Of a stretch of DNA of 64,000 nt, positions 28,849-38,746 are shown piece by piece. The notes beneath the pieces were generated by a model. It saw only the letters and a list, made by a program, of their open reading frames with translations. It was not told where the DNA came from and made no database searches. The stretch's first letter is position 1; the number at the start of each line of letters is the position of its first letter. Source of the stretch: an uncultured Alphaproteobacteria bacterium (GTDB lineage: Bacteria; Pseudomonadota; Alphaproteobacteria; HIMB59); NCBI GenBank assembly GCA_902538085.1, contig CACBDV010000001.1, forward strand, positions 293,766 to 357,765, read 5' to 3'. Made by a program: the position numbers and the translations under genes.

Positions 28849-29961
28849 GTGGGGGCAAAAAAGTCAGATTTTTTTGATTCAAGAGATAAATATTTATCAT
28901 TCGTGAATTCTACCAACGAAAAAAGCAGAATAGCTTTTCAATTAGCGAAGTATTTAAAAAATTCTAAAATTACTAAAGATGCATTTAGAATTTTTGATGC
29001 TGGGACAGGAGATGGCTCAGTTATCTGCACATTGCTATCGGCTGTTCATGACAAATTTCCTGAAGATCCAATTATAGTTGTTGGAAAAGAAATTAGTATC
29101 GATGATATTAACAGTCTTCTAAATTATCTTGGTTATAGATTTTTTGAACATAAGAATTTAGTTTTCTGTATAACGAATGCATCCTACAGAGAAATTAATG
29201 ATAATCGTTTCACAGATTGTAAGTTAATAAAAAAAGAATTAGTTGGAAATTCAAGTTTTAGTTTCAATCAGCAACTCATGAATATGGGTGAGATTATAAG
29301 AAAAAATTGGGACATAAAAGAGGATACTTCTTCAACCATATTGAAACCAAAGCAAAAGACACTGATGGTTATTTATAGAAAGGATCAAAAAATTGCGTTA
29401 AAGCATTTGATACCAAGTAAGTTAGAGAGTATTCCAAAGTTTTACGACTATATAATTGCATCTCAAGCTTTCAGGCTAAGATCTCCTTACGACAGAACAC
29501 TTAAGCTAGTACTTATTCCATTATTAAAAATGTTAGATGTAAAAGGTCAGCTATTTTTTATTTATTCATCCGGAAATGATTTTTCAAAAAAGCTTCTCAA
29601 ATTATTCTTTCCAAAGATTAATCCCTATCAATTTAGTGATCCCAAAAAGTTTATAGAAAGCCTGAATAAAAAAATACCTCATTTTAGAAAAAAATTTAAA
29701 GTATCCGCATCTTCATTTTTATTTTCATTTATAAACCTATCATTATCCTCTAAGAAAAAATTTTCACCGATGAACTCTCTTGGATTATGGAATGCTATCA
29801 CCTATGTTGGTCAAATATCCGAAAATGAACAAAAAAGTATTAAAATAAGTATTAATTTCCTTGATAAAATTAGTAATAGTGCAAAAAAACTCAAATTGCA
29901 ATTTAGTGATTATCTTTTAAGATTTGAAAAGAATAATTTTAAAAGTCATTTAGATGAGTAA
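28849..29961 (+). CDS. Putative SAM-dependent methyltransferase-like protein
   Basis: FRIFDAGTGDGSVICTLLS resembles SAM motif I; GTG start; overlaps the next gene by 8 bp. Confidence 0.5.
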   Translation: MGAKKSDFFDSRDKYLSFVNSTNEKSRIAFQLAKYLKNSKITKDAFRIFDAGTGDGSVICTLLSAVHDKFPEDPIIVVGKEISIDDINSLLNYLGYRFFEHKNLVFCITNASYREINDNRFTDCKLIKKELVGNSSFSFNQQLMNMGEIIRKNWDIKEDTSSTILKPKQKTLMVIYRKDQKIALKHLIPSKLESIPKFYDYIIASQAFRLRSPYDRTLKLVLIPLLKMLDVKGQLFFIYSSGNDFSKKLLKLFFPKINPYQFSDPKKFIESLNKKIPHFRKKFKVSASSFLFSFINLSLSSKKKFSPMNSLGLWNAITYVGQISENEQKSIKISINFLDKISNSAKKLKLQFSDYLLRFEKNNFKSHLDE

Positions 29962-31240
29962 TTTTACAAGTAAATTTGCAGACCGTAAAATTGGCCCAAA
30001 GTTTTTCGAAACAATTAACCAAAATTTTGAAAATCAAGTTTATAAACCTAGGCTCTACGAAGAAAAAATAGACTTCGACCGTTTACGTATGTACCGACTC
30101 AATAGAGTTTTAGAGCAACTACGATTAAATAATGTTGGTGCTTGCATATTATTTGATCCGATCAATATAAGGTATGCAACCGACAGTAGAAATATGAGTT
30201 TATTTACAATGCATGAACTCGTGCGATTCGTATTTATTTCTGCAGAGGGAAAAGTAATACTATTTGATTATCCAAAGAGCGAGCATCTCTCAGAACATTT
30301 ATGCACGATTGATGATATTCGAGCAGTTGATAGTTGGGATTTTTTTTCAGCAAATAATTTTGTTGATAAAAATGCGAAAAAATGGGCTGGCACTGTTCAA
30401 GATTTAATGAGAGAGCATTCACCTGATAATAATTGCCTTGCAATAGATGTTTCCGATCCAGTTGGAATACAAATGTTACTTAAACAGTTTAATGTTAAAC
30501 TAGTGAACGCCCAAAAGTATATTGAGCTTGCAAGATCTATTAAATCTGATGATGAGTTAATTTGCATGAAAGCTTCTATTGAGACTGCTGAAAAAGGAAT
30601 GTGGCTAATGAGAGACAAACTTCAAGCAGGTATGACAGAAGAAGAACTTTGGTCATATATGCATAAAGTCAATATTGAAAATGGTGGGGAATGGTTTGAG
30701 ACTCGTCTTTTAGTATCTGGACCACGAACAAATCCTTGGCTTCAAGAATGCAGTAACAGAGTCATTGAGTCTGGAGATTTAGTTGCTTTTGACACAGATA
30801 TGGTTGGACCGTACGGTTACTGTGCTGATATCTCTCGAACCTTTGTTGAGGGCAATCGTCTAAATGATGAACAAAAAAGGCTCTACTCAATGTCTTTAGA
30901 GCATATTAATCATAACAAATCTCTGATTAAAGCTGGTTTAAATTTTAGAGAATTTGCAGAAAAATCCTGGAAATTGCCTGATAATTGCTACGATAATCAT
31001 TATCCATGCATTATTCATGGTGTCGGTCTTTGTGATGAATGGCCACTTGTTGCTTACCCAAATAGAGATTTTAGCAACGCGGATTACTCAGCCAATTTTG
31101 AGGAAAATATGACTATCTGTGTAGAGAGTTATGTTGGTGAAGTTGGCGGCAAAGAAGGAATTAAACTTGAGGATCAGTTCGTTGTAACCAAAGATGGCTT
31201 GAAGCAACTAAGTTCATTTCCTTATGAGATAGATATCTAA
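29954..31240 (+). CDS. dddP: DddP-like DMSP lyase (M24 pita-bread fold)
   Basis: DPINIRYATDSRNM, GGEWFETRLLVSGPRTNPWLQEC, FDTDMVGPYGYCADISR, HGVGLCDEWPLVAYP, CVESYVGEVGG, KLEDQ: DddP-type metal-ligand and catalytic-Asp motifs. Confidence 0.78.
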   Translation: MSNFTSKFADRKIGPKFFETINQNFENQVYKPRLYEEKIDFDRLRMYRLNRVLEQLRLNNVGACILFDPINIRYATDSRNMSLFTMHELVRFVFISAEGKVILFDYPKSEHLSEHLCTIDDIRAVDSWDFFSANNFVDKNAKKWAGTVQDLMREHSPDNNCLAIDVSDPVGIQMLLKQFNVKLVNAQKYIELARSIKSDDELICMKASIETAEKGMWLMRDKLQAGMTEEELWSYMHKVNIENGGEWFETRLLVSGPRTNPWLQECSNRVIESGDLVAFDTDMVGPYGYCADISRTFVEGNRLNDEQKRLYSMSLEHINHNKSLIKAGLNFREFAEKSWKLPDNCYDNHYPCIIHGVGLCDEWPLVAYPNRDFSNADYSANFEENMTICVESYVGEVGGKEGIKLEDQFVVTKDGLKQLSSFPYEIDI

Positions 31241-31241
31241 A

Positions 31242-31562
31242 CTGATTGGATATTTTTATTTAGCTGCAGCGGTCTTCTTCGGGATACTTTCAAATAATTT
31301 TGCAAAAATATCGAATGGATACGAGAAATTCATACCAACCTCACTAAGTGCTATTTCCATAGTAATCGCGGTCTTTTTTATTTCTAAGGTAATGAAGTTT
31401 TTACCAATGGGAATTGCCTATGCCTCTTATGCTGGTTTAGTGATTTTTGGAACGTTCATATTAAGTATAATTAAGTTTGGTCAGAGTCCAAACTTATTTG
31501 GAATTCTTGGTTGTGGGCTGATTATACTTGGTATTGTTATGGTAAACGCTCTGGGTAAATAA
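31242..31562 (+). CDS. Small multidrug resistance (SMR/EmrE)-like membrane protein, probable CTG start, missing from the ORF track
   Basis: Uninterrupted 107-codon frame: (L)IGYFYLAAAVFFGILSNNFAKISNGYEKFIPTSLSAISIVIAVFFISKVMKFLPMGIAYASYAGLVIFGTFILSIIKFGQSPNLFGILGCGLIILGIVMVNALGK; K-x-S-x-G-[FY] and P-x-GIAYA blocks align with EmrE. Confidence 0.72.
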   Translation: MIGYFYLAAAVFFGILSNNFAKISNGYEKFIPTSLSAISIVIAVFFISKVMKFLPMGIAYASYAGLVIFGTFILSIIKFGQSPNLFGILGCGLIILGIVMVNALGK

Positions 31563-32480
31563 TTACTTCATTCCAGTCATAGTAATACCTTCAACAAATC
31601 TTTTTTGAGCAACTATGAAAGCCACAATAAGTGGAATTGTAACAGTAACAATCGACGCCATCATAGGTCCAAATTCATCACTATCTATACCACCTCTAAA
31701 TTCTCTAATACCAAGTGGTGGTGTAAATAAATCACGATTACCTGTGATAACAATCCTAGGCCAAAAATAATCATTCCAATGAGCAACAACTGAGAAAATT
31801 GCAAAAGCGAGTAACGCTGGTATAGCTACAGGAAGCATGACTTTCCAAACAATAGAATATTCTCCCATACCATCCATCCTTGCAGCATCAATTAGTTCAT
31901 CTGGTACTGTCATAAAGAATTGCCGCATTAGAAAAATTCCAAACACAGATATCGTCCACGGTATTATTAAGGCTGCATAGGTATCCACCAGTCCAGCTTT
32001 TGCTAACATGACATACAACGGTAAAGCGATTGCATGCACAGGTATTAATAAACAGAACAGAACCATCGAAAAGACAAATTCCCTGCCTTTAAACCTGAGC
32101 TTGGCTAGTGCATAAGAACATGGAAGTGCAATCAATACTTGTATTAAAAAAATTGAAACAGTCACAATCAAACCGTTCATTAAATACCTTGGAATTGGGG
32201 CTTTTTTGAATGCAAACCAGAAATTGTATTTATAAGGTCGCATTGTGCATACCTCTTCAGTATATCCGTGCTTAGTACAAACTGGGAATGTTTGAATCTC
32301 CTGTGCTCCGACTAAACCTCCAGATATTGACTGAATTTCTTGTTGAGATTTAAGTGACATTGAAACCATCATGTAGAATGGGATCAACACAATTAATGCT
32401 CCAATGATGAGCAGCCCATGCTTCCATGACTCTCCAATATAATGTCTAGCTAACATTTTAGTAATGTACCCTTTTCTCAA
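31563..32480 (-). CDS. Ugp-type ABC transporter permease (UgpE-like)
   Basis: Multi-TM; DAARMDGMGEYSIVWKVMLPVAIPA EAA motif. Confidence 0.87.
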   Translation of the reverse strand: MRKGYITKMLARHYIGESWKHGLLIIGALIVLIPFYMMVSMSLKSQQEIQSISGGLVGAQEIQTFPVCTKHGYTEEVCTMRPYKYNFWFAFKKAPIPRYLMNGLIVTVSIFLIQVLIALPCSYALAKLRFKGREFVFSMVLFCLLIPVHAIALPLYVMLAKAGLVDTYAALIIPWTISVFGIFLMRQFFMTVPDELIDAARMDGMGEYSIVWKVMLPVAIPALLAFAIFSVVAHWNDYFWPRIVITGNRDLFTPPLGIREFRGGIDSDEFGPMMASIVTVTIPLIVAFIVAQKRFVEGITMTGMK

Positions 32481-33414
32481 TCACATATCTTTGGAAGAAT
32501 GTTAGCAAGATTATAAAGATTATAAACACAACAGTAATCGCTGCACCAATACTTGTAATATTTTGTTGAATTGCTTTTTCAAAAATTGCGTACATCATTA
32601 CATACGTTGTTTTGGCAGGACCGCCTTTTGTAAGAATTTCAATTGTGTCAAATACTTGAAATGACCTTATTGTCGTTATGGTAACCACAAAAAGAGTTGT
32701 AGGACCTAACATTGGCCAAGTTACAAGTTTAAATTGTTCCCAAGTTGACTGAGCACCATCCATTTCTGCAGCATGATACAATTCTCTTGGTATGCTTGTT
32801 AAACCAGCTAAGTATAACACCATATTAAATCCAAAGGCTTGCCATACTCCAATAAAACAAATGGTCCAAATCGCAGTTTTTTTATCTTTGAGCCAATACG
32901 GAAAATCCATATTGTTAGCACAAGCAACACTGTACCAACTGTCCTCGGAACTAACCCACGGTAGCCAATGAAAACCCAAAATAAATTCTCTAATACCTCC
33001 GCATCCATTGGCAAGAAAAGAATTTATTATTCCAAGAGTTGGATGAAGAGTAAATTCCCAAGCAATAGCCATTGCCAATAAAGTAGCCATCACCGGAAGA
33101 AAGAAAATTGTTTTATAAATATCAGCTCCAAATCGAAGAGAGTTGAGCATAATGGCTGCAACTAAACCTAATACCACTGAAACAGGGACAACGATTAACA
33201 CGTAAGTTGCCGTTGATATAATCATTTTTATATAAGTTTTTCTGGAGAACATTTTTTCATAATTCTCCGTACCTACCCATTCGAAACTAGAATTACCAAG
33301 ATTGTAATTAGTAAATGAGATACCTCCGGCTAAAAAAATTGGAAGTATTAATATGACAATCATTAGTATGATTGCAGGCCAAACAAACCAAATATGTGCT
33401 TTAGAGTGGTGCAT
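32458..33414 (-). CDS. Ugp-type ABC transporter permease (UgpA-like)
   Basis: Multi-TM; HAAEMDGAQSTWEQFKLVTWPMLGPT EAA motif. Confidence 0.87.
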   Translation of the reverse strand: MHHSKAHIWFVWPAIILMIVILILPIFLAGGISFTNYNLGNSSFEWVGTENYEKMFSRKTYIKMIISTATYVLIVVPVSVVLGLVAAIMLNSLRFGADIYKTIFFLPVMATLLAMAIAWEFTLHPTLGIINSFLANGCGGIREFILGFHWLPWVSSEDSWYSVACANNMDFPYWLKDKKTAIWTICFIGVWQAFGFNMVLYLAGLTSIPRELYHAAEMDGAQSTWEQFKLVTWPMLGPTTLFVVTITTIRSFQVFDTIEILTKGGPAKTTYVMMYAIFEKAIQQNITSIGAAITVVFIIFIILLTFFQRYVIEKRVHY

Positions 33415-33416
33415 AT

Positions 33417-34532
33417 TTATCGGATACGCTCACCGGATGTTTCAAAAAGCATAGCCTCTGCATGAGAAGGACTTATTCTAACTGTTTCCCCATTTGAAAT
33501 TAGTCGAGCTGGTGAGCCTCTGACTATGATCTTAGAGTCAGATTGATCAACTTGAACATGGTAAAATATATCCGAACCAAGGTTTTCTCTGTATGAAACT
33601 GTAGCCTCAAATGCAGGTTTGTTTGAGTCTTTTGTAATTTCTAAATGTTCTGGTCTCACAGCAACTAAAGCTTTTTGACTATTAGTATTAAATTTTCTTT
33701 CAAGCTTAATACCCATAAATTCAACAGAACCATCAGAGCTAATCTGAGCAGCAAATGTGTTAATCTTTGGGCTGCCGACAAATTCTGCAACCCTTAAAGA
33801 TGATGGATTATTATAAACCTCACTTGGTGTATCAAGTTGCAAAAGTTCACCATCAATCATTACAGCCATTCGAGTTGACATTGTAAGTGCTTCAGCTTGA
33901 TCATGCGTCACATAAATGAAAGTGGTCTTTAAAGAATTATGAAGCTCAGATAGTTCAGATCTCATATGAACTCTTAATGCAGCATCAAGATTTGATAAAG
34001 GTTCATCCATTAAGAATGCAACTGGTTCTCTTACCATCGCCCTTCCTAATGCCGCTCTTTGTCTTTGACCACCTGATAGTTGACCTGGCTTTCTATCAAG
34101 TAGTTCTGTTATTTTTAAAGTTTCAGATGTTTTAAAAACAAGGTCATCAATTGATTTCTTTTTTTCTTTTCTACTAGGTACAAAATTACCAACAAGAGGC
34201 AACCTCTCTACAAAACTATAGTCTCTTAATTTCAAAGGTGTTTCTAGATTTTTTCTGACAGTCAGGTGCGGGTAAAGAGCGTAAGATTGGAAAACCATTG
34301 CTAAGTCTCTCTTGCTAGCTCTGGTGCTGTTAACATTCTTATCATCAATAATTACATCGCCACTATTTTGTTGCTCTAATCCAGCAATAATTTTTAACAA
34401 AGTGGATTTGCCACAACCGGACGGACCGACTAATGTTAAAAATTCACCATCTTGGATATCAAGGCTTAGTTGTTTAAGCACCTCAGTTGAGCCAAATGAC
34501 TTATTGATGTTCTTTAAAGAAATTGTCCCCAT
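33417..34532 (-). CDS. Ugp-type ABC transporter ATPase (UgpC-like)
   Basis: GPSGCGKST, LSGGQRQRAALGRAM, LMDEPLSNLD, YVTHDQAEAL, C-terminal regulatory region. Confidence 0.9.
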   Translation of the reverse strand: MGTISLKNINKSFGSTEVLKQLSLDIQDGEFLTLVGPSGCGKSTLLKIIAGLEQQNSGDVIIDDKNVNSTRASKRDLAMVFQSYALYPHLTVRKNLETPLKLRDYSFVERLPLVGNFVPSRKEKKKSIDDLVFKTSETLKITELLDRKPGQLSGGQRQRAALGRAMVREPVAFLMDEPLSNLDAALRVHMRSELSELHNSLKTTFIYVTHDQAEALTMSTRMAVMIDGELLQLDTPSEVYNNPSSLRVAEFVGSPKINTFAAQISSDGSVEFMGIKLERKFNTNSQKALVAVRPEHLEITKDSNKPAFEATVSYRENLGSDIFYHVQVDQSDSKIIVRGSPARLISNGETVRISPSHAEAMLFETSGERIR

Positions 34533-34614
34533 CTATTTTTATTCCTCAAAACTAAAATAGTTCTGATTAAGACATTTTAAAAGTAAATTTGTAATATTTA
34601 TGTTAAAACTTGAT

Positions 34615-34646
34615 GAACAAATTTTAAAATAATCAAAAATTTGTTC
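34615..34646. promoter_or_regulatory. Putative operator dyad GAACAAATTTT-N10-AAAATTTGTTC
   Basis: Perfect 11-bp inverted arms in the divergent intergenic region between the Ugp-type transporter and phnA. Confidence 0.65.
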
Positions 34647-34668
34647 TTTGTAGAGAGCAGTTATAATT

Positions 34669-35904
34669 ATGAGTGATAAAATTGACATTAATAAAAGACA
34701 TTATAATAAGTCACTTACTTCAACTGTAGTAGTTATATGCCTCGATGGTAGTCAAAAAGAGTATATTGATATCGCCTCTTCAAAAGGATTGACACCAAAT
34801 CTTGATAAAATATTGGAAAATGGCCAATATCTGATGGCTAACAGTGCTATTCCTAGTTTTACAAACCCTAACAACATTTCGATAGTCACTGGGCAGCCTA
34901 GTGATGTTCATGGAATAAGTGGTAATTTCTTTTATACCCCATCAACCGGTGAAGAAGTGATGATGAATGATCCACAATATTTAAGAGCTCCAACTATTTT
35001 TGAGAAATATTATAATGAAGGTTATAAAATAGCAGTAATCACTGCTAAGGATAAATTAAGAACTCTTTTAGGTAATGGTTTAAAATTTAATGAAGGAAGA
35101 GCAATCTGTTTTTCATCAGAAAAATCAGATCAGGCCACTCTCAGTGAAAATGGTATAGAAAATATTAATGACTGGATTGGAATGAAAGTACCTGAAGTAT
35201 ATTCTCAGGATCTATCAGAATTTGTTATGGCTGCTGGGGTAAAATTACTTGAGGAATTTAATCCTGACATTATGTATTTATCTACCACTGACTTTATTCA
35301 ACACAAATATGCACCTGGAGATAAAGAAGCAAATGATTTTTATCAGATGTTTGATAAGTATGTCAGTAAAATTTGTAGTAATGGGAATTCGGTTGTTATC
35401 ACTGCAGATCATGGAATGAAGTCTAAAGCAAATATTAATGGAGAACCTAATGCCATCTTCCTTCAAGATTATTTAGATGACCAAATGGGTAAAGATGAGG
35501 CTAAAGTAATACTTCCAATTACTGACCCTTATGTAGTTCATCATGGTTCACTGGGATCGTTTGCCACAATATATGTAAAAGATAAATCAAAAATTGATGA
35601 AACAATCAGCAAAATATCATCAATTAAAGAAATTGAAGTAGTTGTTAAACAAGACGAAGCATGCAGAGAATATAGGCTACCTTCAGATAGAATAGGTGAT
35701 ATCGTATGCATGTCATCTGAAGATATGACAATTGGTACCTCAAAAGCTAATCATGATCTTTCAAAATTAAAGGAACCCCTTAGATCTCATGGAGGTCATC
35801 ATGAAAGAGAAGTTCCTTTTATTTCTAATAAAAAACTAAACATTGCCAAAGATCAAAGTTTAAATAACTATGATGCATTTTTTTATGCTATTAATGGAGC
35901 TTAA
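34669..35904 (+). CDS. phnA: Phosphonoacetate hydrolase
   Basis: Alkaline-phosphatase-superfamily protein: [65 protein letters not shown]. Confidence 0.9.
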   Translation: MSDKIDINKRHYNKSLTSTVVVICLDGSQKEYIDIASSKGLTPNLDKILENGQYLMANSAIPSFTNPNNISIVTGQPSDVHGISGNFFYTPSTGEEVMMNDPQYLRAPTIFEKYYNEGYKIAVITAKDKLRTLLGNGLKFNEGRAICFSSEKSDQATLSENGIENINDWIGMKVPEVYSQDLSEFVMAAGVKLLEEFNPDIMYLSTTDFIQHKYAPGDKEANDFYQMFDKYVSKICSNGNSVVITADHGMKSKANINGEPNAIFLQDYLDDQMGKDEAKVILPITDPYVVHHGSLGSFATIYVKDKSKIDETISKISSIKEIEVVVKQDEACREYRLPSDRIGDIVCMSSEDMTIGTSKANHDLSKLKEPLRSHGGHHEREVPFISNKKLNIAKDQSLNNYDAFFYAINGA

Positions 35905-35906
35905 TC

Positions 35907-37346
35907 ATGGCTGATAAAATTATTAATGAGGGTATGAGGATTGGTGGAAAAACTGTTCACACCGATAACAAGATTGATGTTATCTATCCCTTCACAGGTA
36001 AAGTTATAGGCACAGTACCAGCTGGCACAGCAGAACATGCTCAAAAAGCCTTTGATATTGCTGCAAATTATAAACCTAATTTATCTAGATATGATCGTCA
36101 AAAAATACTTCAAAAGACTGCTGAAACACTTGTTGAGAGAAAAGAACAAATCTCTGATCTAATTTCACTTGAGTCTGGGCTATCGAAACAAGATACGCTT
36201 TATGAAGTTGGTAGAGCCTTTGATGTATTTTCTCTTACTGCTCAGCTTTGTATCCAGGATGACGGAGAAATTTACTCTTGTGATTTAACACCTCATGGAA
36301 AACAAAGAAAAATATTTACAATTAGAGAACCACTTAACACTATATCTGCAATCACTCCATTTAATCATCCTTTAAATATGGTTGCTCACAAAATAGCTCC
36401 ATCAATAGCAACTAACAACTGTACTGTTTGTAAACAAACTGAATTGACCCCTTTAACAGCTATGCTACTAGCAGATATTTTATATGAATGTGGCCTTCCT
36501 CCAGAAATGTTTTCAATTTTAACAGGATGGCCTGAAGACATTGGGAATGAAGTAATTAAAAATAAGAATATAGATTTAATTACTTTTACAGGAAGCGTTG
36601 GTGTTGGAAAACTGATAGCTGAAAATGCAGGTTACAAAAGAACTGTTTTAGAGTTAGGTGGAAACGACCCTTTAATAGTTTTGAGTGACTTAGATGATGA
36701 TGATTTAAATAAAGCAGCTGATCTAGCAATCATGGGAGCAACAAAAAACTCTGGTCAAAGATGCACTGCTGTAAAAAGAATATTAGTTCAAGAATCAGTT
36801 GCTGATAAATTTGTCGAGCTTGCTTTGGAAAAAGCAAAAGCAATAAAATTTGGTGATCCCATGGATATTAATAATCAGTTGGGCACAGTAATTAATAAAG
36901 AGGCAGCAAGTATGTTTAATGACAAAGTAAATAAAGCTGAACAGGATGGTGCAAAAATTCTTTATAACCCTGGGGTCCAAGAAGCTCTTGTGCCGCCAAT
37001 TTTTATAGACAACGTTAATTATAAATCAGAACTTGTTGTTGAAGAAACCTTTGGTCCAATTGTGCCTGTCATTAGAGTTCCCAATGATGATGAAAAAGTA
37101 ATGGAAATTTCAAATTCAACGGCCTTTGGTTTGTCATCAGGTGTTTGTAGTAACGATTTTAGAAGAATTAAAAAATACATAAGCGGTCTTAATGTGGGCA
37201 CAGTTAATATTTGGGAAGTGCCCGGTTACAGAATTGAGATGTCACCTTTTGGCGGAATAAAAGACTCAGGATTAGGCTATAAAGAGGGTGTAATAGAGGC
37301 TATGAAAAGTTACACAAATGTAAAGACCTTCTCATTACCTTGGTAA
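35907..37346 (+). CDS. phnY: Aldehyde dehydrogenase, probable phosphonoacetaldehyde dehydrogenase
   Basis: [32 protein letters not shown] catalytic Cys; 2 bp after phnA. Confidence 0.85.
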   Translation: MADKIINEGMRIGGKTVHTDNKIDVIYPFTGKVIGTVPAGTAEHAQKAFDIAANYKPNLSRYDRQKILQKTAETLVERKEQISDLISLESGLSKQDTLYEVGRAFDVFSLTAQLCIQDDGEIYSCDLTPHGKQRKIFTIREPLNTISAITPFNHPLNMVAHKIAPSIATNNCTVCKQTELTPLTAMLLADILYECGLPPEMFSILTGWPEDIGNEVIKNKNIDLITFTGSVGVGKLIAENAGYKRTVLELGGNDPLIVLSDLDDDDLNKAADLAIMGATKNSGQRCTAVKRILVQESVADKFVELALEKAKAIKFGDPMDINNQLGTVINKEAASMFNDKVNKAEQDGAKILYNPGVQEALVPPIFIDNVNYKSELVVEETFGPIVPVIRVPNDDEKVMEISNSTAFGLSSGVCSNDFRRIKKYISGLNVGTVNIWEVPGYRIEMSPFGGIKDSGLGYKEGVIEAMKSYTNVKTFSLPW

Positions 37347-37478
37347 TTAATAGCTTTTAGGAATTATTCACAGATTTTTTCTCACACATACTGATTATTT
37401 CTATTTTGCTTTAAAAATTTAACTTATTCTTAACATTAAGGATTTAATAATTAATTATTATTATTTCAAGGAGGGACT

Positions 37479-38714
37479 ATGAAAAAAGTAATCTTAGGAT
37501 TTTTTGCATCAGTTTTCGCATACAACGCTAATGCGGTAGAAATTGAATTTGCATATCCTTATTCAGGTTTGTTCGATGTGACATACCAGGCAATTATGCC
37601 AGAGTTTGAAAAAGCTCATCCTGACATTAAAGTTAAGTTCAGAGCAACTTATGAAAACTATGAAGATGCTACTGCTACTATACTAAGAGAGTCAACATCA
37701 GGAAACTTACCTGATATCACCATGCAAGGTCTTAATAGACAAGCACCTTTAGTAGACAAAGGTATCGCTTTATCTTTAGAGCCTTTCATTGCTAATGAGC
37801 CAGATTTTGCAAAAGACGGTTATCATGAAGCTATGTTGAGCTTATCTACCTTTGGAGGAGAGGTTTATGGCTTGCCATTTTCAGTATCAACTCCAGTTGG
37901 TTACTACAACATGGATCTTTTAGCAAGTGCTGGTGTTAGCAGCATTCCATCAAATTGGGATGAAGTCATTGACGCTTGTAATAAATTAGAAGCTGCAGGA
38001 CACGGTACACTTTACTTTGGATGGAATATTACAGGTAACTGGTTCCATCAAGCTCTAATGCATAGCCAAAATGTTCCAATGGTTAAAGATGGAGCTGTTA
38101 ATATGGGAGGAGATGCTGGTCTAAAAACTTTAGAACAAATGAAAGATATCATGGGTGGCTGTAATATGCCTAACTATTCTATTGCTGACGGACAAGCTGC
38201 GTTTAATGCAGGTACTATTGGTATGATGTTTTGGAGTACTAGTAGTTTAGGCTCTGTTGAAGCTGCAAAAGCTGACTTTGAACTAAAGACTGCGCCTTTC
38301 CCAGGAATACCTGGTGTTAATGGTGGAACTCCAGCTAGACTACCTGCCGGTGGTAACGCAGCGATGTTAGTTACTACTTCAGATGATCCTGAAAGAGTAC
38401 AAGCGGCATGGACATTTTTAAAGTTTATCACATCAGGTGTAGGAGCAGCTGCTGTTGCAGAAACAACAGGTTACGTTCCTCCTAACAAAGCTGCAAATGA
38501 CCTGTTAGGTGATTTTTATGATGCAAACCCCAACAAGTTAACTGCTGTTAATCAGCTGCCTTTGTTAGCTGATTGGTTCGCATATCCTGGAGAAAACGGT
38601 CTTGCTGTGACTCAGGTAATCTATGACTATACTGAGACCATTGCTACAGGTGACGCCGACGACATGGGCGATCTTCAGGAAGAAATGATGGAGGAAATTG
38701 AAGACTTAATGTAG
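37479..38714 (+). CDS. ABC transporter extracellular substrate-binding protein (UgpB-like)
   Basis: Signal peptide; IEFAYPYSGLFDVTYQAIMPEFEKAHPDIKVKFRATYENYED; lies in the phosphonate locus. Confidence 0.87.
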   Translation: MKKVILGFFASVFAYNANAVEIEFAYPYSGLFDVTYQAIMPEFEKAHPDIKVKFRATYENYEDATATILRESTSGNLPDITMQGLNRQAPLVDKGIALSLEPFIANEPDFAKDGYHEAMLSLSTFGGEVYGLPFSVSTPVGYYNMDLLASAGVSSIPSNWDEVIDACNKLEAAGHGTLYFGWNITGNWFHQALMHSQNVPMVKDGAVNMGGDAGLKTLEQMKDIMGGCNMPNYSIADGQAAFNAGTIGMMFWSTSSLGSVEAAKADFELKTAPFPGIPGVNGGTPARLPAGGNAAMLVTTSDDPERVQAAWTFLKFITSGVGAAAVAETTGYVPPNKAANDLLGDFYDANPNKLTAVNQLPLLADWFAYPGENGLAVTQVIYDYTETIATGDADDMGDLQEEMMEEIEDLM

Positions 38715-38746
38715 GTCTTTTCAATTCCGTTTATCATTAGATTTTT

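Noticed and set aside
37364-37375. TTATTCACA DnaA-box match between phnY and the binding-protein gene
   Set aside because: Isolated nonamer in an AT-rich gap; single matches are expected by chance and there is no cluster.
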